64,000 bases of DNA from Polyangiaceae bacterium. Lineage in GTDB: Bacteria; Myxococcota_A; Polyangia; Polyangiales; Polyangiaceae. The notes under the pieces are model-generated. The model did not search any database. It had not been told where the DNA came from and saw only the letters and a list, made by a program, of their open reading frames with translations. Below are positions 54,852 to 63,236 of this stretch, one piece after another. Position 1 is the first letter of the stretch. Each line of letters starts with the position of its first letter. The stretch covers positions 78,320 to 142,319 of the forward strand of contig JAICQQ010000003.1 in NCBI GenBank assembly GCA_025937785.1, in the 5' to 3' direction. The translations under genes were made by a program, and so were the position numbers.

Positions 54852-57566
54852 TCACGGGCTCGTCTGATGCTTGCCGTCGAAGGCGAGCGGCGCATCCCCG
54901 TTCAACTGCAGCGCGTACCAGCCCGCTTCGGGCTCGGGCACCATCACCGACGAACTGCCGGCATTTCCCATGCGCTTGCGATAGACGGTGATCTGCGCGA
55001 TGGGATGGTTGAACCGATCGAGGATGGTCGCCCCTTCCGGCGTGCCGGCGGCGCTGACGGGTGTGTCGAACGGTACGCCCCACACGCTGCCGCCGCGGCT
55101 CGCCACCACCACGCGCCAGCGACCGATCGGCAGCGTACTCAGCGCTCCGCTGCTTGCATTGATGATGGCGGCGCGCTCGGCGAGCGCCTGGTAGGTGTAG
55201 TCGCTGATCCACGGGTCTTCGCAGTAGCTCATGATGTCTCGCGTCACGCTGGGCGAGAGCAAGACGTCCGGCATCGTGAAGCCCCACCAGCCGATGCGCG
55301 CTCCAGCGTGAGGGAACTCGGGATCGGGATAGCCGGGTCCTCCGCAGGGCGCGTGGTCGCGCCCGAAGTTGTGGCCTATCTCGTGCGCTGCCGTCTCCGC
55401 CGAGTAGGTGTCGCCGTACGACAAGCCCATCGACACGCGAAAATGACGATCGGAGGCGCTCGCCTCGGCGACGTAGCCGAGCCCGAGCGTGCAACCGCTC
55501 GAACAGAACTCGTCGTAGGTATCTTCGGGCTCGAGCAAGCCGTAGTAGTAGAGGTCGTTGGGTGCCATGTTGGTGGCGTGACGCTGGCTGAGCTGTTGTA
55601 GAACCTCTTCCCAGCCCGCCTCCACGCCGATGCTGCGGTTGGCGGTCATGGGTAGGCCGACCGAGACTTCTACGCGGGAAACCGGGTACATTTCGCGGAT
55701 GTAGTTCGTGAGTACGTCGAGCTGGGCGGCGCTCGTGCGCGGGGTGTTGCCGTTGGCGATGATCGGCACGTACTCGATCCGAAGCTGCCCCACGTCGCGC
55801 GCCAGCAGCGCTTCGGTCCCGCCGCTGGGGAAGCGCGGGGCCATCACGCTGCCCGTGGGCGCCCCGCACTCGACCAGCTCCACCGAATAGCTCGTGTCCG
55901 ATTGGATGAGCTCGGCGTCGAGGGGAAAGTTGAAGGTCGTTGCCGGGCTGGCGTCGCTCGACGCTACGCTGACGCTGCGTTTGTGAAAGAATGCCGTGGC
56001 GTCGTCGCCGTTGACGACGACCAGGCGCGCCGAAAGCACCCGCGCCGAGAATGCCGCATCGAGCGTGACTGAGGCGCGTAGCAGCCCCGTCTTGCCGACG
56101 ATCACGTCCGCTACCCGGTCGCCGGCAGCGACGCTCGTCCCCGCGCTCATCACGCTCACTTTGCCGGCTTGATATAGCGCGATTTCGGATAACTCGATGT
56201 CTCCGGCGAGCGTGTTCGAGCAGCCGTCATCGACGTCGTCGGAGCACTCACCCAAGATGCAGGACTCGTCGTTCGCGCAGCCGTCACCGCAACCGCCGCA
56301 GTGCTGTGCGTTCGATTCGACGTTCACGCAGGCGCCGTCGCAGAGTTCTTCGCCCTCGGGGCAGGCGCACTCACCGTCGGTGCAAGGATACTCGCCACAC
56401 TCGGTACCGCAGCCGCCGCAATTGTTCGGATCGAGGCCGGTGTCCACGCACACGCCGTCGCAGTCGGTGGTCGCGCTGCTACTGCAGACGCACTCGCCCT
56501 CCTCGCAGACTTGCCCGACGGCGCAGACGTTGCCGCAGTCGCCGCAGTGCACAGGGCTCGAACTGGTGTCGACGCACGCCGTGCCACAGGCCACGCGGCC
56601 CTCGCTGCAGCCGCAGGCGCCGTCCTCGCAGAACTGAGTCCCGCCGCAGGGCTGGTTGCAGCCGCCACAGTGGCTGGGGGAAGTGTCGGTATCGACGCAC
56701 GCCGACCCGCAGCGAGTCGTGCCCTCGGGGCATGGGTCGCCGGCCGCCACGCACTCTCCTTCGGCGCAGATCTCGTCGTCGTCGCAGCTTCGATCGCAAC
56801 CGCCACAGTGCTCGGGGTCGAGCAGGCTCACACAACTGCTGCCGCACACGGTGGTGCCGGGAGCGCACTCACAACGCCCCTCGACGCAAATGGCGTCGCC
56901 CGCGCACGGTGTTCCGCATTTGCCGCAATTGTCAGCGTCGGTCAACGGGTCGACACAAGCGCCGGCGCAGGCGACGGAGTCCTCGGGGCAACCGCAGGTC
57001 CCGCGCACGCAGGGGGTACCCCGGCCGCAGCGTGCGCCGCAGGCGCCACAGTTCGCCGCGTCGATTTCGAGATCGGTACAGGTGTCGTCACATACCGTGC
57101 GCGGCGGATCGCAGGTCGCGCTGCAGGCGCCGTCCACGCAGAGCTCTGCGTCGCGGCACCGGTTGTCGCAAGCACCACAGTGAGCAGTGGAGGTCCGAGT
57201 GTCGATGCACGTGTCGCCGCACCGATCGAGCCCGCCCTCGCAGCCGGCGCCGGAGGTGCCGCCGTTGGCTCCTGCCTGTGTACTGCTACCCCCGTCGCCC
57301 GAGCCGCCCTGACTCGAGGTTTCTGCCGACGAGCCCCCAGTAGCCTGCCCGCCGCTGCCACCGTCGCCGCTGCTGCCGCCGCTGCCACCGTCGCCGCTGC
57401 TGCCGGCGCTGCCCGCGGCGCTGCCGCCGGCGCTCGTCTGCGTGACTGTCTCGGCGGCGCCGTCGCCGTTGTCGTCGTCGTCGCCTTTGCAGCCGAAGGC
57501 CAGCAAGGCGAGAGACGACACCACGAGCAGAACGCGGAGCGCATGGGGGGAAGTGAATGGGAGCAT
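54852..57566 (-). CDS. Stig1-repeat lipoprotein with metzincin-type metalloprotease domain
   Basis: 904 residues from the ATG at 57566 (MLPFTSPHALRVLLVV), lipobox LLAFGC. After an acidic DDDDNGDG stretch and a Gly/Ser linker come eight Cys-rich Stig1-like units (about 140-450), each of the form C-G-x-x-C-[VI]-D-x(5)-HCGxC. A beta-rich middle (about 460-620) follows, then a zinc-protease domain with HEIGHNFGRDHAPCG (HExxHxxGxxH, about residues 740-755) and a downstream methionine region (SYCEDPWIS). It should be an outer-surface or secreted protease, possibly for prey or matrix proteins; substrate is inferred only. Confidence 0.85.
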   Translation of the reverse strand: MLPFTSPHALRVLLVVSSLALLAFGCKGDDDDNGDGAAETVTQTSAGGSAAGSAGSSGDGGSGGSSGDGGSGGQATGGSSAETSSQGGSGDGGSSTQAGANGGTSGAGCEGGLDRCGDTCIDTRTSTAHCGACDNRCRDAELCVDGACSATCDPPRTVCDDTCTDLEIDAANCGACGARCGRGTPCVRGTCGCPEDSVACAGACVDPLTDADNCGKCGTPCAGDAICVEGRCECAPGTTVCGSSCVSLLDPEHCGGCDRSCDDDEICAEGECVAAGDPCPEGTTRCGSACVDTDTSPSHCGGCNQPCGGTQFCEDGACGCSEGRVACGTACVDTSSSPVHCGDCGNVCAVGQVCEEGECVCSSSATTDCDGVCVDTGLDPNNCGGCGTECGEYPCTDGECACPEGEELCDGACVNVESNAQHCGGCGDGCANDESCILGECSDDVDDGCSNTLAGDIELSEIALYQAGKVSVMSAGTSVAAGDRVADVIVGKTGLLRASVTLDAAFSARVLSARLVVVNGDDATAFFHKRSVSVASSDASPATTFNFPLDAELIQSDTSYSVELVECGAPTGSVMAPRFPSGGTEALLARDVGQLRIEYVPIIANGNTPRTSAAQLDVLTNYIREMYPVSRVEVSVGLPMTANRSIGVEAGWEEVLQQLSQRHATNMAPNDLYYYGLLEPEDTYDEFCSSGCTLGLGYVAEASASDRHFRVSMGLSYGDTYSAETAAHEIGHNFGRDHAPCGGPGYPDPEFPHAGARIGWWGFTMPDVLLSPSVTRDIMSYCEDPWISDYTYQALAERAAIINASSGALSTLPIGRWRVVVASRGGSVWGVPFDTPVSAAGTPEGATILDRFNHPIAQITVYRKRMGNAGSSSVMVPEPEAGWYALQLNGDAPLAFDGKHQTSP

Positions 57567-57609
57567 GGGCTTCTCGTTGTCGAGTGCTGCTATGCGCTCT
57601 GAGTGCCGA

Positions 57610-58203
57610 CTACGCACTTCTGAGTGCGGCACGCAGCAGGCTTGCGACTTCGTCCAGCACGGCTTGCAGCTCCCCGATGCTGTAGCCAAAGGCTTCGGCG
57701 ACTTCGATCAGCACCCGCGTCTCTTTGCGGACCAGCGTTCCATCGGCGACCGCGAACAGCACGGCGAGGTGCAGCGCCTCCTGACGCTCGACGAAACCCC
57801 CGAGGGCTTCCGCGATCGCTCGCAGGCGTGCGGGCCGCCCCGCGTCTGCCAGGCCCTGCGCGAACTCTCGGAAATAATCCTGGATGCGTGCCGGGCTCAG
57901 CTCGGCACCGGTCACCACTTCGATCATGGTAGAAAGCCCGCCGAGCTCTTCGGTGGTGATGCTGTCGGCCGCTGCGACCAGGTAGGTGCACTCGAGCAGC
58001 GCTAGAAACTGCTCGGCGCTGGAAGCGCCGCCCGAGGCGCCTTGCCGGAGCGTTGCCGGAATGCTTTCGCCGAGTTGTACCGAGGCTGCGGACGCGGGGC
58101 CCACGGCCTGTGCCGCCTGCTCCTCGATCACGCGCCGGAGTGCGCGGGCGCGCTCGAGCACCGTGCTCACCGGCAACGTAGGGACCCTTAGACTCTCCAC
58201 CAA
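57610..58203 (-). CDS. TerB-like domain protein
   Basis: 197 residues. Mostly helical. The C-terminal half (about 95-190) has the TerB/DUF533 pattern of two acidic helix pairs: FLALLECTYLVAAADSITTEE and LAVLFAVADGTLVRKETRVLI, each A-x-A-D-[GS]. TerB relatives bind metal ions or membranes in tellurite-resistance or phage-defence loci, but no other ter genes are near. The N-terminal half is polar. It lies 43 bases from the protease gene in the same direction and diverges from amrB; start chosen at the ATG near 58203. Confidence 0.75.
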   Translation of the reverse strand: MVESLRVPTLPVSTVLERARALRRVIEEQAAQAVGPASAASVQLGESIPATLRQGASGGASSAEQFLALLECTYLVAAADSITTEELGGLSTMIEVVTGAELSPARIQDYFREFAQGLADAGRPARLRAIAEALGGFVERQEALHLAVLFAVADGTLVRKETRVLIEVAEAFGYSIGELQAVLDEVASLLRAALRSA

Positions 58204-58248
58204 ACGCCAGCATACAACGTTAGCGCCAAGGGGGCTACACTGTCGCTC

Positions 58249-59073
58249 GTGAGTTCACCCTCGGGCATTCGTGAACCGGCCGTCGCCGGGCGGTTCTACC
58301 CGGCTTCTCCAGCAGCGCTGCAGCGGGCGCTGGAGGGGCTGCTCGCACATTCGTCCCCGCCCGCGAGCGGGCGGCCGGCGCTGCTCGCCGTGGTACCCCA
58401 CGCTGGCTACGTGTACAGCGGACGGATTGCGGGCGCGACTTTCGCGCGGATCGACGTGCCACGGCACGTCGTCGTCCTATGCCCCAATCATACCGGGCTC
58501 GGGCGCCCGCGCGCCTTGTGGAGCCGCGGCGCTTGGCGGACGCCGCTCGGCGAAGTCGAGGTCGCCGAGGACTTGGCGGCGTGCCTGCAACGTCACGCCG
58601 GGCTGGACGACGACGAGCTCGCGCACCTTCGCGAGCATGCGATCGAGGTCGAGCTCCCGTTTCTCCAGCACAGAGAGCCGCAAGTTCGCATCGCCCCGCT
58701 GTGCTTGCAGCGGGCATCACTCGACGAATGCCTCGAGCTGGGGGCAGCCTTGGCCGAGGGCATCCAGGCGTTCGGGGAGCGTGTGCTCATCGTGTGCAGC
58801 ACGGACATGTCCCACTATGTTCGCGCCGAGTTGGCGGCCGAGCTCGACCGGCTGGCGCTCGACCAGATCGAGGCCTTGAACCCGCCGGCTCTTTACCGAA
58901 CCGTGATCGAACGACGCATTTCCATGTGCGGGTTCATTCCGACGACAGTGGGGCTTTCGGCCGCGCGAGCGCTGGGGGCCGCGCACGTCGAACTGGTTCA
59001 GTACGGGAATTCCGGGGAAACCTCGGGCGATTTCGAGCGGGTCGTGGGTTACGCGGGTGCCCTGATCAGCTAG
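58249..59073 (+). CDS. amrB: AmmeMemoRadiSam system protein B (MEMO1 family)
   Basis: 274 residues; start is the GTG at 58249 (MSSPSGIREPAVAGRFYP). MEMO fold: REPAVAGRFYPASPAAL at the N-terminus, VVPHAGYVYSG (about 50-60; His in place for metal), VLCPNHTGLG (about 77), HAIEVELPFLQH (about 125-136), STDMSHY (about 183) and CGFIPTTVGL. Such proteins usually accompany AmmeMemoRadiSam A and a radical SAM protein; neither is in the window. The biological role of the system is unsettled. Confidence 0.9.
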   Translation: MSSPSGIREPAVAGRFYPASPAALQRALEGLLAHSSPPASGRPALLAVVPHAGYVYSGRIAGATFARIDVPRHVVVLCPNHTGLGRPRALWSRGAWRTPLGEVEVAEDLAACLQRHAGLDDDELAHLREHAIEVELPFLQHREPQVRIAPLCLQRASLDECLELGAALAEGIQAFGERVLIVCSTDMSHYVRAELAAELDRLALDQIEALNPPALYRTVIERRISMCGFIPTTVGLSAARALGAAHVELVQYGNSGETSGDFERVVGYAGALIS

Positions 59074-59111
59074 CCTCGACGCGCGCGGGTGGGATTGATA
59101 CATTGCCAGCG

Positions 59112-59675
59112 ATGTCGGAACTAGCCCCGGGATTGTTGGTGGCCGCTCCCCCCCTCGGAGATCCGAACTTCGACCAGTCCGTGGTGCTCTTGGCCGCGCA
59201 CGGGGATGACGGCGCGTTTGGCTGGGTCATCAACGGCCGCAATCTAATGACGCTGAGCGAGCTCTTGGTTCGGGCCGACATCACGAAAAGCGAGATCGAG
59301 GTCCCAGGTATGGTCAAGCTGGGCGGTCCGGTTTCTCAGGAACAAATCTGGTTGGTTTATCGCAGCGAAGATCGCTTCGTGGGGGTCGAAGGGCAATTCG
59401 AGGTGGGCGTCGGCATCACGGCCTGTGCCTCGAGGCAAGTGCTCGAGGTCATCGCACAGGGTAAGAGTTCGCCGAGCGTGATGGGGCTCGCGGGTTATGC
59501 GGGCTGGGCCCCGATGCAGCTCGAGAACGAGATCAGGGCGGGGGCCTGGCTACCGACGGACGTGGAGGCCTCGATCGTCTTCGACGTTCCCTCGGATGAC
59601 CTGTGGCGGAAGGCCTACGAGCGCATCGGTGCGACCCCCATGGCGTTCACCTCGCGGACGGTCGGCTCTGCCTGA
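59112..59675 (+). CDS. yqgE: UPF0301 family protein YqgE/AlgH
   Basis: 187 residues from the ATG at 59112. It has the characteristic AlgH start LAPGLLVAAPPLGDPNFDQSVVLL and motifs DGAFGWVINGR, LGGPVSQEQIWLVY, GYAGWAPMQLENEI and GAWLPTD. A proposed redox- or expression-related regulator, function not settled. It follows amrB by 38 bases in the same direction and may be in the same operon. Confidence 0.93.
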   Translation: MSELAPGLLVAAPPLGDPNFDQSVVLLAAHGDDGAFGWVINGRNLMTLSELLVRADITKSEIEVPGMVKLGGPVSQEQIWLVYRSEDRFVGVEGQFEVGVGITACASRQVLEVIAQGKSSPSVMGLAGYAGWAPMQLENEIRAGAWLPTDVEASIVFDVPSDDLWRKAYERIGATPMAFTSRTVGSA

Positions 59676-59736
59676 CCCGCGTGGCACGGTGGCGCTTCCG
59701 CTGTGGTGGCGGCCGAGTGCTGTTCGATGGAGTCGC

Positions 59737-60594
59737 GTGATTGACCCGATCCGCACGCTGGCGAGTGCTCTCGCGTTCGTCGCCACCATCGCCGCTGCCA
59801 GTGCGCTGTTGACCTCCGCGCCCAAGACCGCACGCGCGCAGGCGCCGACCTGTCCCAGCTCGATGGTGCGCGTGCAGAACTTCTGCATCGATCGCTGGGA
59901 GATCATGACCGTCGACCATCGCACTGGGCAGCCGCTGTCGCCCTATTATCCGCCGCACGCGGGCCGCCTGCAGCAGGCGCTACGCATCTGGCAGATCGAG
60001 CGCCTAGTCGTGGGCGACCCCGCGGCCCGCGCGTTACCGCTGCCCCCGATCCCCGAGGTTCAGCGCGGGCGCTTCGAGCCGCGCGCCGTTTCCCTGCCCG
60101 GAGTCGTCCCGCAGGGCTACCTGTCGCACGCGCTCGCAGCACGCGCGTGCGCCAACGCGGGCAAGCGACTGTGCACGGAAGCGGAGTGGGTCACGGCGTG
60201 CCAAGCAGCGCCGAAGCGCAAGTATCCCTACGGCGATCAGTTCGAATGGGGCGCGTGCAACGTGTACCGATTCTCTCATCCAGCGTTCGTGCTGCACGGA
60301 GTGTCGTTCGTCGGTCACACCGATCCGCGATTGAACCTGGTCAGCGAGCGCGGCGAGGACCCGCTGCTGCGCTTGACCGGGGGGACCGAGCGCTGTCGAA
60401 GTCAGTGGCCCGAGGGTTCCATCCACGACATGGTAGGAAACCTCGACGAGTGGATCGACGATCCCAACGGCACCTTCGTCGGCGGCTTCTACGCACGCTC
60501 GACGCGCGAGGGCTGCGCCGCCAAGATCGAGTCGCACAGCGCCGAGTACTACGATTACTCGCTCGGAACCCGCTGCTGCACCGCCGCCAAGTAA
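59737..60594 (+). CDS. secreted formylglycine-generating-enzyme-type (FGE-sulfatase) domain protein
   Basis: 285 residues from the GTG at 59737. The signal peptide ends near ARA-QAP (about residue 35). The rest is a C-type-lectin-like FGE-sulfatase domain: MVRVQNFCIDRWEIM, ACANAGKRLCTEAEWV, GACNVYRF, IHDMVGNLDEWIDD and GTRCCTAAK. These families include the sulfatase-modifying FGE and many non-catalytic relatives that bind ligands or act in secreted systems. The two adjacent active-site cysteines of true FGE cannot be confirmed, so a structural or binding role is more likely. Confidence 0.82.
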   Translation: MIDPIRTLASALAFVATIAAASALLTSAPKTARAQAPTCPSSMVRVQNFCIDRWEIMTVDHRTGQPLSPYYPPHAGRLQQALRIWQIERLVVGDPAARALPLPPIPEVQRGRFEPRAVSLPGVVPQGYLSHALAARACANAGKRLCTEAEWVTACQAAPKRKYPYGDQFEWGACNVYRFSHPAFVLHGVSFVGHTDPRLNLVSERGEDPLLRLTGGTERCRSQWPEGSIHDMVGNLDEWIDDPNGTFVGGFYARSTREGCAAKIESHSAEYYDYSLGTRCCTAAK

Positions 60595-60606
60595 GCGCGG
60601 TTCGGT

Positions 60607-61005
60607 TTACTCTTCTTCGGCGTCGCTCGGGGCGTCGACCGCGTTGCTGCCGACATCCACCGCGGTCTCGGTGGCTTCGCGCAGCGGTCCAGGCTCTTCT
60701 GGCGCGGCGTGGGCGGGGCTCGTCGTCGTCGGCGGTAGCACGTCGTCCTTGGGTTGACCGAGGCCGCGCTTCGGGATGGCGTCGTCGGCGTGTGAAGCTG
60801 CCGCGGCCTCTGCCGCGCTCGCGCCCGCGGCTCGCTCGGCGTTTGCAGCAGCCCCTGCGCTTCCTACCTTCGCCGCTTTCGAGCAGCCCCCGGCGCCCTT
60901 CGACGCGGCGCGCGCCGCGCTCGCGGCGCCCCCGCAGCCGACGTTCAGTTCGGCCGCGCTCATCCCCGCGATCGCCAAGAGCAGCGCCCAGCGTCGAGCG
61001 ATCAT
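60607..61005 (-). CDS. predicted small lipoprotein, coupled to the CBM3-like gene
   Basis: 132 residues from the ATG at 61005. Lipoprotein-type signal MIARRWALLLAIAGMSAAEL with lipobox LNVGC, then an Ala/Gly-rich, disordered mature part with one further Cys (AGGCSKAAK) and an acidic C-terminal tail (AVDAPSDAEEE). Its ATGA overlaps the stop of the gene at 61002, which implies coupled translation. No family recognised. Confidence 0.6.
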   Translation of the reverse strand: MIARRWALLLAIAGMSAAELNVGCGGAASAARAASKGAGGCSKAAKVGSAGAAANAERAAGASAAEAAAASHADDAIPKRGLGQPKDDVLPPTTTSPAHAAPEEPGPLREATETAVDVGSNAVDAPSDAEEE

Positions 61006-61955
61006 CCTTCGGCTCCCGCTGCCCCCGCAGCACCGCCCGCGCCCGGATCGTCCCCGGCGCAGGTCCCTGAGGGCTCGCAGCCCCAGATCAACTCGTCCGC
61101 GAGATACACGGTAACGCGATCGTGTTCGGTCGCGCTCGTGAGCGTGGGGGCAAAGGAGTAGTCGTTCGACTGATCGAAGTTGCCGCCCGCGGCGTCCAGC
61201 TTCAGCTGGAACTCGTTGCGGTTGAGATCGGTCGTGTTGCCTGCGAGCGTCGCTGTCGCCCCGAACGTGACGGCGACGTATTCGTCGTCGCCTTCGCTGC
61301 CCTTGGAGAGTGTCACTTTGCCGATGCCGGGCCCTTGGTAATGCGACGCCATGGTGTAGTTGCGGCCATCGGAGTCGAGCCAATAGCGCACCTCGGCGGC
61401 GTTCAGCGGGAAGTCGTCGTCGCTTTGATTCCTGAGGTAGAGGTGCATGAAGATGCTGGCGGTAGAGGCTTGTGCGCCGTCGATCTTGTAGAGCAGCACG
61501 ACCTCGGCGTTCTCGATCACATCCGACGGCACACCGGTGGTGCTGGTCCCGCCCGTTCCCGTGCCATCGCCGCCCACCCCGCCGGTGCCCGTGCCGTCGC
61601 TGTCACCGGTGCCGGTCGAGCCGGTGTCGGCCGGTGCGCCTGCCTCGCCACCCTGGGTCCCTCCACCGGAGGTGCCGGTCGAGGTGCCGGAGCTCGTCGT
61701 TGCCGCCGAGGCCGAGGCGGCGGTCGCAGCGCTGGCCGTCGATATCGTGGTCGTGTTCTGCACGCCCGTGCCCACCGCCGAGTTGCCGGTGAGTCCCCCC
61801 GAGTTCGAGCCCCCGGCGCCGGTGGCGCCCGGAAGCGCTTGATCTTCGGCCTTGGCGCAGGTGACGGCAGCCACCGCCGCCAGCACTGCGAAGGTGAAGC
61901 GAGGCTGCGATGCTCGCGTTTTCGTCTGCTGGTTCATGAGTCCCCACTGTTTCAT
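61002..61955 (-). CDS. secreted protein with CBM3-like carbohydrate-binding domain
   Basis: 317 residues. N-terminal signal (FTFAVLAAVAAVTCAKAED) with a weak lipobox at VTC. A long Ser/Gly/Thr linker (about 40-145) is followed by a family-3-type carbohydrate-binding domain (about 150-300): SIFMHLYLRNQSDDDFPLN, VRYWLDSDG, SHYQGPGIGKVTLSKG, RNEFQLKLDAAGGNFDQSND, and DELIWGCEPSG. This fold binds crystalline cellulose or related glycans. It has no catalytic domain, so it may target the cell to polysaccharides. First gene of the coupled pair; ATG at 61955 or 61937. Confidence 0.8.
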   Translation of the reverse strand: MKQWGLMNQQTKTRASQPRFTFAVLAAVAAVTCAKAEDQALPGATGAGGSNSGGLTGNSAVGTGVQNTTTISTASAATAASASAATTSSGTSTGTSGGGTQGGEAGAPADTGSTGTGDSDGTGTGGVGGDGTGTGGTSTTGVPSDVIENAEVVLLYKIDGAQASTASIFMHLYLRNQSDDDFPLNAAEVRYWLDSDGRNYTMASHYQGPGIGKVTLSKGSEGDDEYVAVTFGATATLAGNTTDLNRNEFQLKLDAAGGNFDQSNDYSFAPTLTSATEHDRVTVYLADELIWGCEPSGTCAGDDPGAGGAAGAAGAEG

Positions 61956-62247
61956 GGCAGTCGGGCAAGCCTAACATACGCCTGCATGTTCTCGTCTGTT
62001 GTCTCGGGAAGTTTTTCCCCGGGGCGGTGCGCCCCGAGGCACGTAGCCCGTGTCGTTTCGAGCTCCGGTGGCTCATGATGCGAGGTTGGGGGCACTGGTA
62101 CAGCAGCGCTGTCACGCGGCATGTTGTTTTACAACGTTCGTGCAACTGAGGGGCATGCGGCGCAGCGCGCCTGGCGAGACCGCAGCCCCTGCCTACACCT
62201 TGCCGATTTTGATTCACGTTTCACTCGGGGACGTACTACCCAGGGGC

Positions 62248-62931
62248 GTGGACTTGATCCTTTCCAGTGGCTTTCTGGCCTTTTCACGGCATTTGGGCGT
62301 GCTCGAGGCGATCCGCGCGCGGGGGCTCGAGACCGAGGCGCTCGTCGGCACCTCGTCCGGTGCACTGGTGGGCGCTTTCGCGCAAGCGGGCTTGCCTCTC
62401 CCGCGTGTCGCCGACATCTTGGCTGGCGAACCTCCGCTGCGCTCGTTGCCGTTCAATCGCCGGCCGTGGCGCGCGCTGTTCTCCACGACGCGCGTTGCCG
62501 AGATACTCTCGCGACACCTGCCTCGCAGGTTCGAAGACATGCCCAAGCCGTTCGCCGTGGGCGTGTGCGACCGAGCTGGACGGCACCACCTGATACGGAC
62601 CGGCGAGCTGGTGCCTGCGCTCCTGGCTTCGATGGCAATTCCGCGGATATTTCCGGCGGTAGACATCGCGGGGCGCCGCTATTGCGATGGTGGTGTGGCC
62701 GATCGCATCGGCGTGCAGGCGTGGCGCGAGTGGCGACCGGAGCAGAAGGCCATCGTGCACATCGTGGCGCGCAGCCGCGGGCGCGAGGTTCCGTTCGATC
62801 CGAAAGATACGCTCGTGATCCGCACACCCCGTACGCGCGCGAAGTTCTGGTCGCTGGGCGACTTCAGCGGGCAGCTCCGCGAGGCCCGAGCGCTAGCGGA
62901 TCGAGCGCTGCTCGAGCTGGCCCCGGCCTGA
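62248..62931 (+). CDS. patatin-like phospholipase
   Basis: 227 residues from the GTG at 62248. Hydrolase of the patatin family: VDLILSSGFLAFSRHLGVLEA at the start, the nucleophile elbow GTSSGAL near residue 36-42 (Ser in GxSxG), and the DGG motif YCDGGVAD with the Asp partner near 150. The frame continues upstream to 62050 with an ATG at 62155, but the family start fits 62248. No signal peptide, so the enzyme would be cytoplasmic. Substrate probably a lysophospholipid or neutral lipid (inferred). Confidence 0.85.
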   Translation: MDLILSSGFLAFSRHLGVLEAIRARGLETEALVGTSSGALVGAFAQAGLPLPRVADILAGEPPLRSLPFNRRPWRALFSTTRVAEILSRHLPRRFEDMPKPFAVGVCDRAGRHHLIRTGELVPALLASMAIPRIFPAVDIAGRRYCDGGVADRIGVQAWREWRPEQKAIVHIVARSRGREVPFDPKDTLVIRTPRTRAKFWSLGDFSGQLREARALADRALLELAPA

Positions 62932-63071
62932 CCGCTGAGCCCCGGGGTGCCCGCGCTCTCACCGCTCGGCTGCGTGCCGCCACTCGCGTGCCGGAGGCTC
63001 CTTAGAGGCTATGCCGGTAGGCCCGAACTTTGCGCGCTCGAAGTCAGCCGAGTGCTGCGCAGGCTCGCCAG

Positions 63072-63236
63072 GTGATCATCGAGCTCAAGTCTGTCGAGCA
63101 GCTAGCTGCCGTCCACGTTGCGCAGGTCATCTCCTACTTAAAAGCATTCGAACGACCCCTTGGATTGCTCATCACCGTCAACGTCGTACTCCTCAAGAAT
63201 GGCATCCGCCGTGTCGTGAATAGCCGCCCTAAATAA
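63072..63236 (+). pseudogene. truncated GxxExxY (PD-(D/E)XK-type) protein remnant
   Basis: About 54 residues (a GTG start at 63072 is possible) that resemble the C-terminal part of GxxExxY family proteins: VIIELKSVEQLAAVHVAQVI followed by SYLKAFERPLGLLITVNVVL and KNGIRRVVN. The ExK of the nuclease-like core (ELK) and the closing LKNGIRR are kept, but the family's N-terminal half, including the defining GxxExxY motif, is absent. Upstream sequence shows no trace of it in any frame I could follow. It is probably a degraded mobile or toxin-associated gene. Confidence 0.6.

Noticed and set aside
56301..57602. A 433-codon plus-strand open frame opposite the Stig1-repeat protein
   Set aside because: A shadow of the Cys-rich repeats; the product is an Ala/Val/Gly-rich low-complexity sequence.
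57442..58005. A plus-strand frame over the TerB-like gene
   Set aside because: The opposite strand carries a clear TerB pattern; this frame is a shadow.
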